Positions 52,715 to 62,772 of a DNA stretch of 64,000 bases are shown one piece after another. The DNA comes from Clostridium_AD sp050717545 (lineage in GTDB: Bacteria > Bacillota > Clostridia > Clostridiales > Clostridiaceae): NCBI RefSeq assembly GCF_050717545.1, contig NZ_JBOITN010000031.1:62001-126000 (forward strand). Direction: 5' to 3'. Positions within the stretch are counted from its first letter, which is position 1; each line of letters opens with the position of its first letter. Under the pieces are notes generated by a model that was not told the origin of the DNA, made no database searches, and saw only the letters and a list, made by a program, of their open reading frames with translations. A program made the translations under genes and the position numbers.

Positions 52715-53074
52715 ATGGCAAGAATTAAGCGAGCAGTAAATTCTCGTAAAAACCATAAGAAAGTATTAAAACTTGCAAAAGGCTACTACGGTGGAAGAAG
52801 TAAGTTATTTAAAACAGCTAATGAATCAGTAATGAGAGCACTTAGAAATGCATATATCGGAAGAAAATTAAAGAAAAGAGATTTTAGAACACTTTGGATA
52901 GCTAGAATAAATGCGGCTACAAGGTTAAGCGATCTTTCATATTCAAGATTTATGAATGGAATGAAACTTTCAGGAATAGATATTAATAGAAAGATGCTTT
53001 CTGAAATTGCAATAAATGATCCAAAAGCTTTTGCTGAATTAGTAGAAGTTGCAAAAAAACAACTACAAGCATAA
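52715..53074 (+). CDS. rplT: 50S ribosomal protein L20
   Basis: 119-aa L20, early assembly protein of the 50S subunit that binds 23S rRNA and, when in excess, the operon leader. Characteristic ARIKRAVNSRKNHKKVLKLA and RMLSEIAINDP-like KMLSEIAINDPKAF segments. The operon ends at the terminator just downstream. Confidence 0.98.
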   Translation: MARIKRAVNSRKNHKKVLKLAKGYYGGRSKLFKTANESVMRALRNAYIGRKLKKRDFRTLWIARINAATRLSDLSYSRFMNGMKLSGIDINRKMLSEIAINDPKAFAELVEVAKKQLQA

Positions 53075-53086
53075 AATTATTTATTT

Positions 53087-53114
53087 AAAAATGTAGCCAT
53101 TTGGCTACATTTTT
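53087..53114 (+). terminator. Terminator of the infC operon
   Basis: 12-bp stem AAAAATGTAGCC / GGCTACATTTTT, loop ATTT, T-run. Confidence 0.92.
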
Positions 53115-53213
53115 TATTGCATTTTTGACAAAAATATCTTAAGTGATATAATTAATGAAATGTAATTAGTGAAATGTAATTGATGAAAAATTATAGGTGT
53201 AGAGGTGACTAAG

Positions 53214-54578
53214 TTGGAATTGAATATTAAAGTTCTTAAAAAGAAAAGTATATATACTCCTGTTCGGATACTTGCCTTAGGTTTTGCTATAGTTATAGTT
53301 ATAGGAGCGATGCTTCTAAGTTTGCCGGTAGCTTCGCAAAGTGGTGAAATTACTCCTTTTATAGATTGTATATTTACCTCTACATCTGCTGTGTGCGTTA
53401 CTGGTCTCGTAGTATTAGACACTGGTACATATTGGACATATTTCGGGAAAACGGTAATAATGTTACTTATAGAAATAGGTGGACTTGGATTTATGTCAGT
53501 TGCTACGCTTGCTTTTTTACTTTTAGGTAGAAGAATAACATTAAAAGAAAGAATGGTAATGCAGGAAGCTATGAATGTTAATTCATTACAAGGGTTAGTC
53601 AAAATGGCCAAATATGTATTAATATTTACGATGGCTGTGCAGATAAGTGGAGCTGTGCTACTTGCAACACAATTTATTCCTGAGTTTGGAGTAGGCAAAG
53701 GAATTTATTATAGTGTATTCCATTCGGTGTCTGCTTTTTGCAATGCTGGGTTTGATTTGATGGGAAACTTTAATAGTGTTGTTTCTTATGCTAATAATTC
53801 TGTAATAATATTAACAATTTCTGCTTTAGTAATTATAGGTGGTTTAGGATTCTACGTTTGGGTAGAAATTTACAATTACAAAGGAATTAAAAAGTTGTCA
53901 CTCCATTCTAGAGTAGTTATTTATTCAACTATAGCATTGGTTCTTGGAGGAGCAATATTTATGTTTATTTTTGAGATGAGCAACCCTAATACTATGCAGG
54001 GTATGACTATTAAAGGCAAGGTTTTATCCTCAATTTTTGCATCAGTTTCCCCGAGAACGGCTGGGTTTAACTCTATTCCAATAGATGAAATGACTGCAGC
54101 AGGAAAATTTCTAACAATGATTTTAATGTTTATTGGTGGATCACCTGGTTCAACCGCAGGAGGAATAAAAACAGCTACTGCATTTGTGCTTTTTATGACA
54201 GTAGTTTCTGTGGCTCGTGGACGAGATGATACTGAAATATTTCAAAGACGCATAAACAAGGAACTTGTCTATAAATCATTAGTAATAACTGTCCTTGGGT
54301 TTGTAATTGTTATCTTCGTTACCATGGCATTATCAATTATGCAGCAATCGAATATTCCTTTTGAATATCTTTTATTTGAGGCTACTTCAGCATTTGCTAC
54401 AGTAGGTTTAACTTTAGGGTTAACTGCAAAATTAACACTTGCAGGAAAGATAATAATAGCGATTACGATGTATGCAGGTAGAGTAGGACCGCTTACTATA
54501 ATACTTGCATTAGCTAAAAATAAGAAATCTAAATCAGGTAAAATAAAATACCCAGAAGGTAAAATTTTAATTGGATAG
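53214..54578 (+). CDS. ktrB: KtrB/TrkH-type potassium uptake membrane subunit
   Basis: Ion-conducting subunit of a K+ (often Na+-coupled) uptake system, about 454 aa, with four repeated M1-P-M2 units. The selectivity-filter-like glycine segments can be seen as SAVCVTGLVVLDTG, SAFCNAGFDLMGNF, SPRTAGFNSIPID and SAFATVGLTLGLT. Start choice is TTG 53214 (8 nt after AGAGG) or GTG 53205. The regulatory subunit KtrA follows 11 nt later in the same operon. Confidence 0.94.
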   Translation: MELNIKVLKKKSIYTPVRILALGFAIVIVIGAMLLSLPVASQSGEITPFIDCIFTSTSAVCVTGLVVLDTGTYWTYFGKTVIMLLIEIGGLGFMSVATLAFLLLGRRITLKERMVMQEAMNVNSLQGLVKMAKYVLIFTMAVQISGAVLLATQFIPEFGVGKGIYYSVFHSVSAFCNAGFDLMGNFNSVVSYANNSVIILTISALVIIGGLGFYVWVEIYNYKGIKKLSLHSRVVIYSTIALVLGGAIFMFIFEMSNPNTMQGMTIKGKVLSSIFASVSPRTAGFNSIPIDEMTAAGKFLTMILMFIGGSPGSTAGGIKTATAFVLFMTVVSVARGRDDTEIFQRRINKELVYKSLVITVLGFVIVIFVTMALSIMQQSNIPFEYLLFEATSAFATVGLTLGLTAKLTLAGKIIIAITMYAGRVGPLTIILALAKNKKSKSGKIKYPEGKILIG

Positions 54579-54589
54579 GGGTGGTGTAA

Positions 54590-55249
54590 ATGAGTAAAAG
54601 GCAGTTTATTGTTATAGGTCTTGGAAGATTTGGAACGTCGGTTGCTGAAACATTATATTCTTTAGGAAATGATGTATTAGCAGTTGATTGTGATGAGGAA
54701 GTAGTTCAAGAAATTTCAGATAATGTAACCCATTCAGTTCAAGCTGATGCAAATGATGAGAATAGTTTAAGAGCTCTTGGTATTCGTAATTTTGATTGCG
54801 CAGTTATTAGTATAGGCACTAATATTCAATCTAGTATTTTGGCAACACTTCTAGTTAAAGAATTAGGAGTGAAATATGTAATAACAAAAGCGACTAATGC
54901 ATTACACGCTAAAGTGCTATATAAAATAGGTGCAGATAGAGTAGTTTTCCCAGAACGTGATATGGGTGTGCGAGTTGCCCATAATTTAGTATCTTCAAAT
55001 ATATTAGATTATATTGAATTATCTCCTGATTATAGTATAGCAGAAGTTATTAGCCCTGAAGAATGGCATAATAAAACATTAGGAGAATTAAATATAAGAG
55101 CAAAATATGGTATTAATGTAATGGCTATAAAAAGAAATAATGATATCGATGTTTCTCCACTTGCAGATAATGTTATTGAACCTGGTGATATTATTGTGGC
55201 TATAGGCAACATTGAAGAATTAAATAAGTTAGAAAATCTAGTTAAATAA
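54590..55249 (+). CDS. ktrA: KtrA/TrkA-type RCK regulatory subunit
   Basis: 219-aa cytosolic gating ring protein. N-terminal Rossmann RCK_N domain (VIGLGRFGTSVAETLYSLGNDVLAVD, with the acidic VDCDEEVVQ end, then ADANDENSLRALGI) binds nucleotides; the C-terminal RCK_C domain (about 140-219) ends PGDIIVAIGNIEELNKLE. It pairs with the preceding KtrB. ATP/ADP or c-di-AMP regulation is known for such proteins, but the ligand here is not determined. Confidence 0.95.
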   Translation: MSKRQFIVIGLGRFGTSVAETLYSLGNDVLAVDCDEEVVQEISDNVTHSVQADANDENSLRALGIRNFDCAVISIGTNIQSSILATLLVKELGVKYVITKATNALHAKVLYKIGADRVVFPERDMGVRVAHNLVSSNILDYIELSPDYSIAEVISPEEWHNKTLGELNIRAKYGINVMAIKRNNDIDVSPLADNVIEPGDIIVAIGNIEELNKLENLVK

Positions 55250-55261
55250 GGGGTACTTCTT

Positions 55262-56047
55262 TTGGAATATATTCAAAGTAAGGATAATTTATTGATTAAA
55301 GATGTTAGAAAATTAAAAGAAAAAAGGTATAGAGTAAGTAGTAATATGTTTTTAGTTGAAGGATTTAGGTTTGTACAAGAAGCGTTAGAGTCAGGGTTTG
55401 AAGTGGTGAGCATGTTTATAAGTGCTACAGGAGAATCTAAATATGAAGACTTAAACATGAAGCTAAAGTTAAGTAAAAACACTAAAGTTTATATTATTAG
55501 TGATAGTTTATTTAAAAGTATCTGCGATACTGATAATCCACAAGGTATTATTGCGGTGCTTAAAAATAAGCCTATTGAAATTAAATATGATCATGGGTTC
55601 TATATGTTAGCTGATAAAATTCAGGATCCAGGTAACATGGGAACTATAATAAGAACTGCTCATGCATCGGGAGCGTTAGGAGTTCTTATTACAAAGGGAA
55701 CAGTAGATATTTATAATGAAAAAACCCTAAGAGCTACAATGGGATCCATTTTTAAAATACCTGTTATTTATGATGAGGATTTATCGCTTTTAAAAAAACT
55801 TAGAGATGATGGATTTAAATTAGTTACTAGTTCGTTAGATACTGATAAAAATTTTTATGATGTAGATTTAAAAGGAAAAGTAATTATATCGGTTGGAAAT
55901 GAAGGTAATGGTATAAGCGAAGAAATTTATACTATAAGCGATATAAAAATAAAAATTCCTATGCCTGGTGGTGCAGAATCTTTAAATGCAGCTGTAGCTG
56001 CCTCAATTATGATGTATGAAGTGGTAAGACAAAAAAATAATACATAA
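55262..56047 (+). CDS. TrmH/SpoU-family RNA 2'-O-methyltransferase
   Basis: 261-aa enzyme with an N-terminal substrate-binding domain (YRVSSNMFLVEGFRFVQEAL) and a C-terminal SPOUT knot: motif 1 LADKIQDPGNMGTIIRTAHASG, motif 2 VGNEGNGISEE, motif 3 IPMPGGAESLNAAVAASIM. It probably methylates rRNA (RlmB/TsnR-like) but the site is undetermined. TTG start, 8 nt after AAGGGG that overlaps the ktrA stop. Lies between ktrA and the pheS T-box, as in many clostridia. Confidence 0.9.
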   Translation: MEYIQSKDNLLIKDVRKLKEKRYRVSSNMFLVEGFRFVQEALESGFEVVSMFISATGESKYEDLNMKLKLSKNTKVYIISDSLFKSICDTDNPQGIIAVLKNKPIEIKYDHGFYMLADKIQDPGNMGTIIRTAHASGALGVLITKGTVDIYNEKTLRATMGSIFKIPVIYDEDLSLLKKLRDDGFKLVTSSLDTDKNFYDVDLKGKVIISVGNEGNGISEEIYTISDIKIKIPMPGGAESLNAAVAASIMMYEVVRQKNNT

Positions 56048-56061
56048 TATAAAACTTATAG

Positions 56062-56090
56062 TTGAAATTTTCTTCATTTGTGGTTATAAT
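56062..56090 (+). promoter_or_regulatory. Promoter of pheST
   Basis: TTGAAA (56062-56067), 17-bp spacer, TATAAT (56085-56090). Confidence 0.8.
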
Positions 56091-56162
56091 GTTTTGTATA
56101 CTTTCACAAATTAATTATAACAAATTTATAATAAATAATAATGAAATAAATGATATTAAACT

Positions 56163-56385
56163 GTGATGGAGAAAGTAGATATAAAAATATTTACAGGGAT
56201 AAGAAGCCTAGATTGAGAGCTTGCTTAAATAATTTTTATATTGAAGTTCACTCCGGAGTTCTAGCAGTGAAATTAAGTAACTGATAGCGGGTAGAATCGA
56301 TAAATTTATCTAAGAGGACTATTTATAGTCAATTAGGGTGGTAACGCGGATATTCCGTCCCTTTAGTGAGGACGGTTTTTTTTTG
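56163..56385 (+). promoter_or_regulatory. T-box riboswitch of pheST, specifier UUC
   Basis: T-box core AGGGTGGTAACGCGG at 56335-56349, then terminator CCGTCC (56355-56360) / GGACGG (56370-56375) with a long T-run. Stem I opens with GGAG-AAAGTA and closes with CTCC; the bases just before that are TTC (56247-56249), a phenylalanine codon, matching pheS. Confidence 0.93.
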
Positions 56386-56440
56386 TTTTATAAAAAACTA
56401 TAAGATTTATTAAGAAATAAAAATGGAAGGAGCATTTATT

Positions 56441-57460
56441 ATGAAAGAAAAGTTGGAAACAATAAAAGCAGCAGTTTTAGAAGAATTAAAGATTGCTAGT
56501 GTAAAAACAGAGTTGGAAAACATTAGAGTTAAGTATTTAGGGAAAAAAGGAGAGCTTACACAAATATTAAGGGGTATGGGGCAGCTTTCAAATGAGGAAA
56601 GACCAATTGTTGGTAAAATGGCAAATGAAGTTCGGGCAGATATAGAATCACTTATAACTAAAGCCTCAGATATATTAAAAAGCAATAAAAAGGAAATGGA
56701 ACTAAAAAGTGAGGTTATAGATATATCTATGCCAGGGAAAAAACAAATAGTGGGAAAAAGACATCCACTTGAACTAACACTTGAAAAAGTTAATGACATA
56801 TTTTTGTCTATGGGGTTTGCGATTGAAGAGGGGCCTGAGGTAGAAAGAGATTATTATAATTTTGAGGCGTTAAACATACCTAAAGATCATCCTGCAAGAG
56901 GAGAACAAGATACTTTTTACATAAATGATAGTATAGTTTTAAGAACTCAAACTTCACCAGTACAAATAAGAACTATGGAAATTCAGAAACCACCTATTAA
57001 AATGATATCTCCGGGTAAGGTTTATAGGTCAGATGCAGCAGATGCTACTCATTCACCAATATTTTATCAAATTGAAGGATTAGTTGTTGATAAGGGTATA
57101 ACTTTTTCTGATTTGAAGGGGACGCTAGAAGCATTTACGCAAAAGATGTTCGGTAGCGAAATGGAAACAAAGTTTAGACCACATCATTTTCCTTTTACAG
57201 AACCATCTGCTGAGATGGATGCTACTTGTTTTGTATGTAAGGGAAAAGGTTGTAATGTTTGTAAGGGCAGTGGGTGGATAGAACTTTTAGGCTGTGGAAT
57301 GGTTCATCCTGATGTTTTAAGGAATTGTGGAATTGACCCAGAAGTGTATAGCGGATTTGCTTTTGGATTTGGACTAGACAGAATTACAATGCTTAAATAT
57401 GGAATAGATGATATTCGCGCACTTTATGAAAGTGATATGAGATTTCTAAAACAATTTTAA
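56441..57460 (+). CDS. pheS: Phenylalanyl-tRNA synthetase alpha subunit
   Basis: Catalytic subunit of the (alpha-beta)2 enzyme, 339 aa, class II. An N-terminal coiled coil (about 1-85) is followed by the catalytic core with FAIEEGPEVERDYYNFEALN, HPARGEQDTFYI, VLRTQTSPVQIRTM, PGKVYRSDAADATHSP (motif 2) and the C-terminal GFAFGFGLDRITMLKYGI (motif 3). A cysteine pair cluster (CFVCKGKGCNVCKGSG) is typical of this family. ATG 56441 follows GGAAGGAG; pheT lies 28 nt downstream. Confidence 0.98.
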   Translation: MKEKLETIKAAVLEELKIASVKTELENIRVKYLGKKGELTQILRGMGQLSNEERPIVGKMANEVRADIESLITKASDILKSNKKEMELKSEVIDISMPGKKQIVGKRHPLELTLEKVNDIFLSMGFAIEEGPEVERDYYNFEALNIPKDHPARGEQDTFYINDSIVLRTQTSPVQIRTMEIQKPPIKMISPGKVYRSDAADATHSPIFYQIEGLVVDKGITFSDLKGTLEAFTQKMFGSEMETKFRPHHFPFTEPSAEMDATCFVCKGKGCNVCKGSGWIELLGCGMVHPDVLRNCGIDPEVYSGFAFGFGLDRITMLKYGIDDIRALYESDMRFLKQF

Positions 57461-57488
57461 TATAATAAAAATGCTAGGAGGATATATA

Positions 57489-59867
57489 ATGAAAATTCCA
57501 GTTAAATGGCTTGAAGATTATGTAGATATAAATATTCCACCAAAGGAACTTGGCGATAGATTAACAATGTCTGGTTCAAATGTAGAAGAAGTTATTATAG
57601 CAGGTGCTGAAATTCAGAATGTTGTTTCGGGGAAAATAATAGAAATAGTTCGTCATCCCGATGCTGACAAATTGGTTGTGTGTCAGGTAGATATAGGCCT
57701 TGATAAACCAACACAAATAGTTACGGCAGCTACTAATATGAAAGAACAGGATATTGTACCAGTAGCCCTTCACGGCTCAACTCTTCATGGGGGATTAAAA
57801 ATAAAAAAAGGTAAACTTCGTGGCATAGCTTCAAATGGTATGTTCTGCTCTGAGGAAGAACTTGGAATTGCTACAGATGAACCAGTATATGGATTGATGA
57901 TACTTCCAAGCAATACGATTATTGGTAAAGACATAAAAGAAGTATTAAAACTTCAAAGTGTTTTAATTGATTTTGAGATAACATCAAATAGAGCGGATTG
58001 CCTTAGCGTTTTAGGGATTGCTAGAGAAACAGCTGCAACTCTTGGCACAACGCTAAGAAAACCATCGCTAGATTATAAAGCTTCTAACTTAGATAATGTA
58101 GAAGATATTTACAAAGTTAATATTAAAGATGAACTTTGCAGAAGATACATGTTAAAGGGAATAAAAAATATAAAAATTGAACCTTCACCACAATGGATGC
58201 AAGAAAGACTAATCGAGGCGGAACTTAGGCCTATTAATAATATAGTTGATATTACAAATTTTGTTATGCTTGAGATTGGTCAACCTATGCATGCATATGA
58301 TGCCAGGCAAATTACAACTAACAATATAATCATTGAGAGGGCAAAGAGCAATGATAAATTTGTTACATTGGATGAGAAAGAAAGAAATTTAGATGAAACT
58401 ATTTTAACAATAAAAGATGGAGATAGAACTATAGGACTTGCAGGTATAATGGGTGGCTTAAATTCAGAAATAAAAGAAGATACCATAAGCATAATATTTG
58501 AAAGTGCAAACTTTGATGGAGTTAATATAAGACTTGCATCTAAAAAACTGGCACTAAGAACTGATGCGTCTTCAAAATTTGAAAAAGATTTGGATCCTAA
58601 TATTGCTCAAATAGCTATAGAAAGAGCTTGCCATTTAGTAGAAGAGTTAGGCGCAGGTGAAATAATGCTCGGGTGCGTAGATGTGTATCCTAGTGTTATT
58701 AAACCTCATTCTTTAGAAGTAGATGCTAACTGGATTAATAAATTTTTAGGAACTGATATATCAAAACGTGATATGAAAATGTACCTTGATAGATTAGAAC
58801 TTACTACTGACATAATAGGTGACTTTTTAATTATACAGGTACCTACATTTAGAGCTGATATTAACATAAGAGAAGACATAGCAGAAGAAGTAGCAAGAAT
58901 ATATGGCTATGATAATATACCAACTACTATGCCTAAATGTGAGACTTTAAAAAGTGGAAAAAGTGAGAAACAAAAATTAGAAGATAAGGTAGTCCTATCA
59001 CTAACTTCCAGTTCACTCAATCAATCTATTAGTTATTCATTTGTAAGCCCTAAATTATTCAATAAAATTTTGGTTCCAGAAGGCAGCGAATTAAGGAAAG
59101 TAGTTACTATCAGAAATCCTCTAGGAGAAGATTATAGTATAATGAGAACTACAACCATAGCTTCTATGATGGAATGTTTATCAAGGAACTACTCAAGAAA
59201 CAATGAAGAAGCTAGGTTATTTGAAATAGGTAAAGTTTATATCCCAAATGAAGATGCAGATAAACTACCGGAGGAAAGAAATATATTGACTATAGGTATG
59301 TATGGGAATGTTGATTACCTGGACTTAAAAGGTGTTGTAGAAAATGTCCTAGAAATTCTAGGAATGAAAAATACATCTTTTAAAAGAGAAAGTGAAAACC
59401 CAACTTATCACCCTGGTAAAACCGCTAATTTATTTGTAAAAAGAGAATTTGCAGGTGTAGTTGGTGAAATTCACCCAACTGTATCTGAAAACTACGAAGT
59501 TGAGCCAAGGTGTTATATAGCAGAGCTAAACCTAGATATACTATATAAATATGCGGAGCTTAACAAGAAATATAAACCACTACCTAAATTTCCAGCTGTA
59601 ACAAGAGATATTGCACTTATAGTTGACGAGGAAATTTTAGTTCAAGATATAGAGGATATAATAGTAGCACAAGGTGGTAATATTTTAGAAAGTACTAAGT
59701 TATTTGATGTATATAAGGGTAAACAAATAGCTGACGGTAAGAAAAGTGTAGCTTATGCTATATTTTATAGAAGAGCCGACAAGACGTTAACAGATGATGA
59801 GGTAAATAAGGTACATGATAAAATATTAAGAACATTAGAGCACAAAATAGGTGCTCAGCTTAGATAA
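57489..59867 (+). CDS. pheT: Phenylalanyl-tRNA synthetase beta subunit
   Basis: 792-aa partner subunit. Domains in order: N-terminal EMAP/tRNA-binding domain (about 40-150, HPDADKLVVCQVDIG), B3/B4 editing domain (about 205-365, RPINNIVDITNFVMLEIGQPMHAYDA), B5 (about 405-475), core class II-like fold with RNPLGEDYSIMRTT, and the C-terminal ferredoxin-like anticodon-binding domain (FPAVTRDIALIVDEE, FYRRADKTLTDDEV). ATG 57489 is 7 nt after AGGAGG. Both subunits are governed by the T-box. Confidence 0.98.
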   Translation: MKIPVKWLEDYVDINIPPKELGDRLTMSGSNVEEVIIAGAEIQNVVSGKIIEIVRHPDADKLVVCQVDIGLDKPTQIVTAATNMKEQDIVPVALHGSTLHGGLKIKKGKLRGIASNGMFCSEEELGIATDEPVYGLMILPSNTIIGKDIKEVLKLQSVLIDFEITSNRADCLSVLGIARETAATLGTTLRKPSLDYKASNLDNVEDIYKVNIKDELCRRYMLKGIKNIKIEPSPQWMQERLIEAELRPINNIVDITNFVMLEIGQPMHAYDARQITTNNIIIERAKSNDKFVTLDEKERNLDETILTIKDGDRTIGLAGIMGGLNSEIKEDTISIIFESANFDGVNIRLASKKLALRTDASSKFEKDLDPNIAQIAIERACHLVEELGAGEIMLGCVDVYPSVIKPHSLEVDANWINKFLGTDISKRDMKMYLDRLELTTDIIGDFLIIQVPTFRADINIREDIAEEVARIYGYDNIPTTMPKCETLKSGKSEKQKLEDKVVLSLTSSSLNQSISYSFVSPKLFNKILVPEGSELRKVVTIRNPLGEDYSIMRTTTIASMMECLSRNYSRNNEEARLFEIGKVYIPNEDADKLPEERNILTIGMYGNVDYLDLKGVVENVLEILGMKNTSFKRESENPTYHPGKTANLFVKREFAGVVGEIHPTVSENYEVEPRCYIAELNLDILYKYAELNKKYKPLPKFPAVTRDIALIVDEEILVQDIEDIIVAQGGNILESTKLFDVYKGKQIADGKKSVAYAIFYRRADKTLTDDEVNKVHDKILRTLEHKIGAQLR

Positions 59868-59877
59868 AAGCATTAAA

Positions 59878-59908
59878 TTATAACCCTCTTATAGCAAGGG
59901 GGTTATAA
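59878..59908 (+). terminator. Terminator of pheST
   Basis: 13-bp stem with one G-T pair (TTATAACCCTCTT / AAGGGGGTTATAA), loop ATAGC; only a modest T-tract. Confidence 0.7.
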
Positions 59909-60047
59909 TAATTTACAACATCTTTAAAAATAATAGGTTAATATAATAATTGTATTAAATACATGTATAATTTGAAAAAAATGGTTTTATTAAAAGTTAT
60001 AATGTGATACAATGATATCAACTAATCTGTCTAAGAGGGTGTTTTAG

Positions 60048-60647
60048 ATGAATGTTGTAACAATAAAAATAAATGGTGTTGAATATAATTTAAAGGGCGA
60101 TGAAAGAGAAGAATATTTACATAAGGTAGCTAGTTATGTTAATAAAAAAATAAAGAATATAATGAGTAATAATGAGAAGCTTAGTACTTCGTCAGCGGCA
60201 ATTCTAACTGCGTTAAATTTAGGCGATGATATGTTTAAAAGTAGTATATGTTGCAATGAACTCTCAAGTAAAGTTAAATCCATAGAAGTGCGTGATGAAG
60301 AACTTACTGAGCAATTAGAGGGTTTAAAAAAACAACTAAGTCATTTGGAAGATTATAATCAAGAATTGCTTAATAAGTGTAAAAAAGTAGAGAAAACAGA
60401 ATATGTAAAAACTTTAGAGCAAGAAAATATAGAAATGCAACAACAATTAGATATTTTACAAGAGGCTAGTCAAAGTTCAAATCAAGAAAACATTAATATG
60501 AACAGAGAAAATAAAGAAATGAAATTTAAGCTGCAATCTTATAAGTATAAAATAATTGATTCTCAAAATAAGCTAATAGAATACCAAATTAGTTTAGCTA
60601 AGCAAAAGAAAATTAATAATCCACTTTTATCCTCACATAAGAAATAG
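60048..60647 (+). CDS. zapA: ZapA-like cell division protein with long coiled coil
   Basis: ZapA bundles FtsZ at the division ring. The first 80 residues are a clear ZapA domain (VTIKINGVEYNLKGDEREEYLHKVASYVNKKIKNIM...SSAAILTALNLGDDMF). The remaining 120 residues form a long coiled coil (EELTEQLEGLKKQLSHLEDYNQELLNKCKKVEKTEYVKTLEQENIEMQQQ), making the protein about twice the usual 85-110 aa. Adjacent to pheT, as is common for zapA in Firmicutes. Confidence 0.9.
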   Translation: MNVVTIKINGVEYNLKGDEREEYLHKVASYVNKKIKNIMSNNEKLSTSSAAILTALNLGDDMFKSSICCNELSSKVKSIEVRDEELTEQLEGLKKQLSHLEDYNQELLNKCKKVEKTEYVKTLEQENIEMQQQLDILQEASQSSNQENINMNRENKEMKFKLQSYKYKIIDSQNKLIEYQISLAKQKKINNPLLSSHKK

Positions 60648-60698
60648 TTCTTATTTAAGAATATGCTAGATTGTGAATTGGAGAGATTTTTTTAAAAT

Positions 60699-60764
60699 AA
60701 ATAGTCAGGTAATAGTGAGAAATTTGCCTTCGAAAATTTTCCGCTATCCCTTGGCTATTTTTTT
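60699..60764 (+). terminator. Hairpin terminator after zapA
   Basis: Outer AAATAG / CTATTT arms enclose an inner stem (ATAGTG with CGCTAT and an AAATTT core), followed by a T-run. Imperfect but well placed. Confidence 0.65.
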
Positions 60765-60812
60765 GGTTATAATTAAAGTATGGTTTTATTAAATGAAAAG
60801 GGTGGTACATAA

Positions 60813-62744
60813 ATGAATGTGTTAACAATAGAAGAAATGAGTAAAAGCTTTAGTGAGAGAATACTCATTAATAAAGCATCACTAGGTATAAGCGATAGTG
60901 ATAAAATTGGTTTAATAGGAGTTAATGGTACTGGAAAGTCTACTTTCTTAAAAATAATAGCTGGTTTTGAAGTTCCTGATGAAGGAAGAATTTTAAAAGG
61001 TAGTATGATAAATATAGAATATTTATCTCAAAATCCTGAATTTGACCCAGAAGCTACAGTGCTTGAGCAAATTTTTAAGAGTAAAACTGATATTATGAAG
61101 GTTATAAGAGAATATGAGGTTACTTTAGAAAAAATGGAAGAAAATCCAGAGGATGAAAAAATCCAAAATGCTTTAATGAGACTTAACACTAGGATGGATG
61201 CATGCAATGGTTGGGAAGTACAAAATGATGCTAAAATTATACTTACGAAACTTGGAATAACTGATTTTAAGCAAAAAATTGGTGAGCTTTCAGGTGGACA
61301 AAGGAAAAGAGTAGCTTTATGTAGTGCCCTAATTACTCCATCAGATTTACTAATACTGGATGAACCTACAAATCATATGGATAATGAAATAATAGATTGG
61401 CTTGAGAAATTTTTAAATAATAGAAAAGGTGCATTACTTATGATTACTCATGATAGGTATTTTTTAGATAGAATTACAAATAAAATTATCGAATTAGATA
61501 AAGGTAATCTATATAGCTACCAGGGAAATTATAGTGTGTTTTTGGAAAAGAAAGTTGAAAGAATGGCTTTAATGGGTTCAATGGAGAAAAAAAGAGAGAG
61601 TTTATTTAAAAAGGAACTAGCTTGGATAAGACGTGGTGCAAAAGCTAGAACTACTAAGCAAAAAGCTAGAATTGATCGTTTTGATGAGCTTCGCGATGGA
61701 AAAGTTGAGGTAACAAACGAAAAGCTAGAATTAAACTCTGCATCAACGAGACTTGGTAAAAAGATTATGAATGTTGAACATATCTATAAGGCATTTGGTG
61801 ATAAAAAGTTAATTAGTGACTTTAATCATGTTTTTACTAGGAGAGATAAAGTAGGTATTATAGGCCCTAATGGTATGGGTAAATCTACGCTTATGAATAT
61901 TTTAAGCGGTATACTAAGTCCTGATTCAGGTATAATTGATTGGGGCGAAACATTAAAGATTGGTTTCTTCCATCAAGAAAATGGTGAGATGGACGAAAAG
62001 CTACGTGCTATAGAATATATCCGTGAAGGAGCAGAATTTATAACCACAGGTGATGGAGAACAGATTACAGCTTCTCAAATGCTTGAGAGATTTTTATTTG
62101 ATGGAACTACAAAACATTCATTTATTTCCAGTTTATCCGGTGGGGAAAAAAGAAGGCTATATCTTTTAAGAATTCTTATGGAAGCTCCAAATGTATTATT
62201 CTTAGATGAACCTACCAATGACTTTGATATACAAACTCTAGCAGTGCTTGAAGATTATTTGGATGGATTTAATGGTGTGGTTATAACTGTATCTCATGAT
62301 AGATATTTTTTAGATAGAGTATCTGATAAAATATTTAGTTTTGAAGGAAATCAAAAGATAATTCAATTTGTAGGGAATTATACTGAATATCAAGAATATA
62401 TACAAAACAATCCAAACTTACTTGAAGATAATGAAGAAAGTAATGAAAGTGAAGATAAAGAAGCTATAAAGGATATTATCCCAGAAATTAAGCAGGATAA
62501 ACCTTTGAAATTTACTTTTAAAGAGCAAAAGGAATTTGATGAAATTGATGGTTTAGTTGAACAAAAAGAAGCAGATCTTGTTGAGGTTAATAAAAAGATT
62601 AATGCTGCAGGCAGTGATTTTGAATATTTGGAGAAATTGATGAAGCAGCAAAAATATATTGGATCTGAATCAGAACGTCTAATGAAACGTTGGACAGAGC
62701 TCAATGAGTTAAATGAGTCTATTGAAGCTCAAAAAAATAGTTAA
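60813..62744 (+). CDS. ABC-F family ATPase, Uup-like
   Basis: 643-aa soluble protein with two ABC domains and no membrane part. Domain 1: Walker A GVNGTGKSTFLK (about 37), signature LSGGQRKR, Walker B LLILDEPTNHMD. Domain 2 from about 312: GPNGMGKSTLMN, LSGGEKRRLYLL, VLFLDEPTNDFD. The inter-domain linker (about 240-310, RARTTKQKARIDRF) and a C-terminal coiled coil with glutamates (about 550-643) match the Uup/ABC_tran_CTD type. ABC-F proteins act on ribosomes; Uup has roles in genome stability. Whether it confers resistance cannot be told. Confidence 0.92.
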   Translation: MNVLTIEEMSKSFSERILINKASLGISDSDKIGLIGVNGTGKSTFLKIIAGFEVPDEGRILKGSMINIEYLSQNPEFDPEATVLEQIFKSKTDIMKVIREYEVTLEKMEENPEDEKIQNALMRLNTRMDACNGWEVQNDAKIILTKLGITDFKQKIGELSGGQRKRVALCSALITPSDLLILDEPTNHMDNEIIDWLEKFLNNRKGALLMITHDRYFLDRITNKIIELDKGNLYSYQGNYSVFLEKKVERMALMGSMEKKRESLFKKELAWIRRGAKARTTKQKARIDRFDELRDGKVEVTNEKLELNSASTRLGKKIMNVEHIYKAFGDKKLISDFNHVFTRRDKVGIIGPNGMGKSTLMNILSGILSPDSGIIDWGETLKIGFFHQENGEMDEKLRAIEYIREGAEFITTGDGEQITASQMLERFLFDGTTKHSFISSLSGGEKRRLYLLRILMEAPNVLFLDEPTNDFDIQTLAVLEDYLDGFNGVVITVSHDRYFLDRVSDKIFSFEGNQKIIQFVGNYTEYQEYIQNNPNLLEDNEESNESEDKEAIKDIIPEIKQDKPLKFTFKEQKEFDEIDGLVEQKEADLVEVNKKINAAGSDFEYLEKLMKQQKYIGSESERLMKRWTELNELNESIEAQKNS

Positions 62745-62772
62745 AGTATTACCTATAATGGTATAATAAAGG

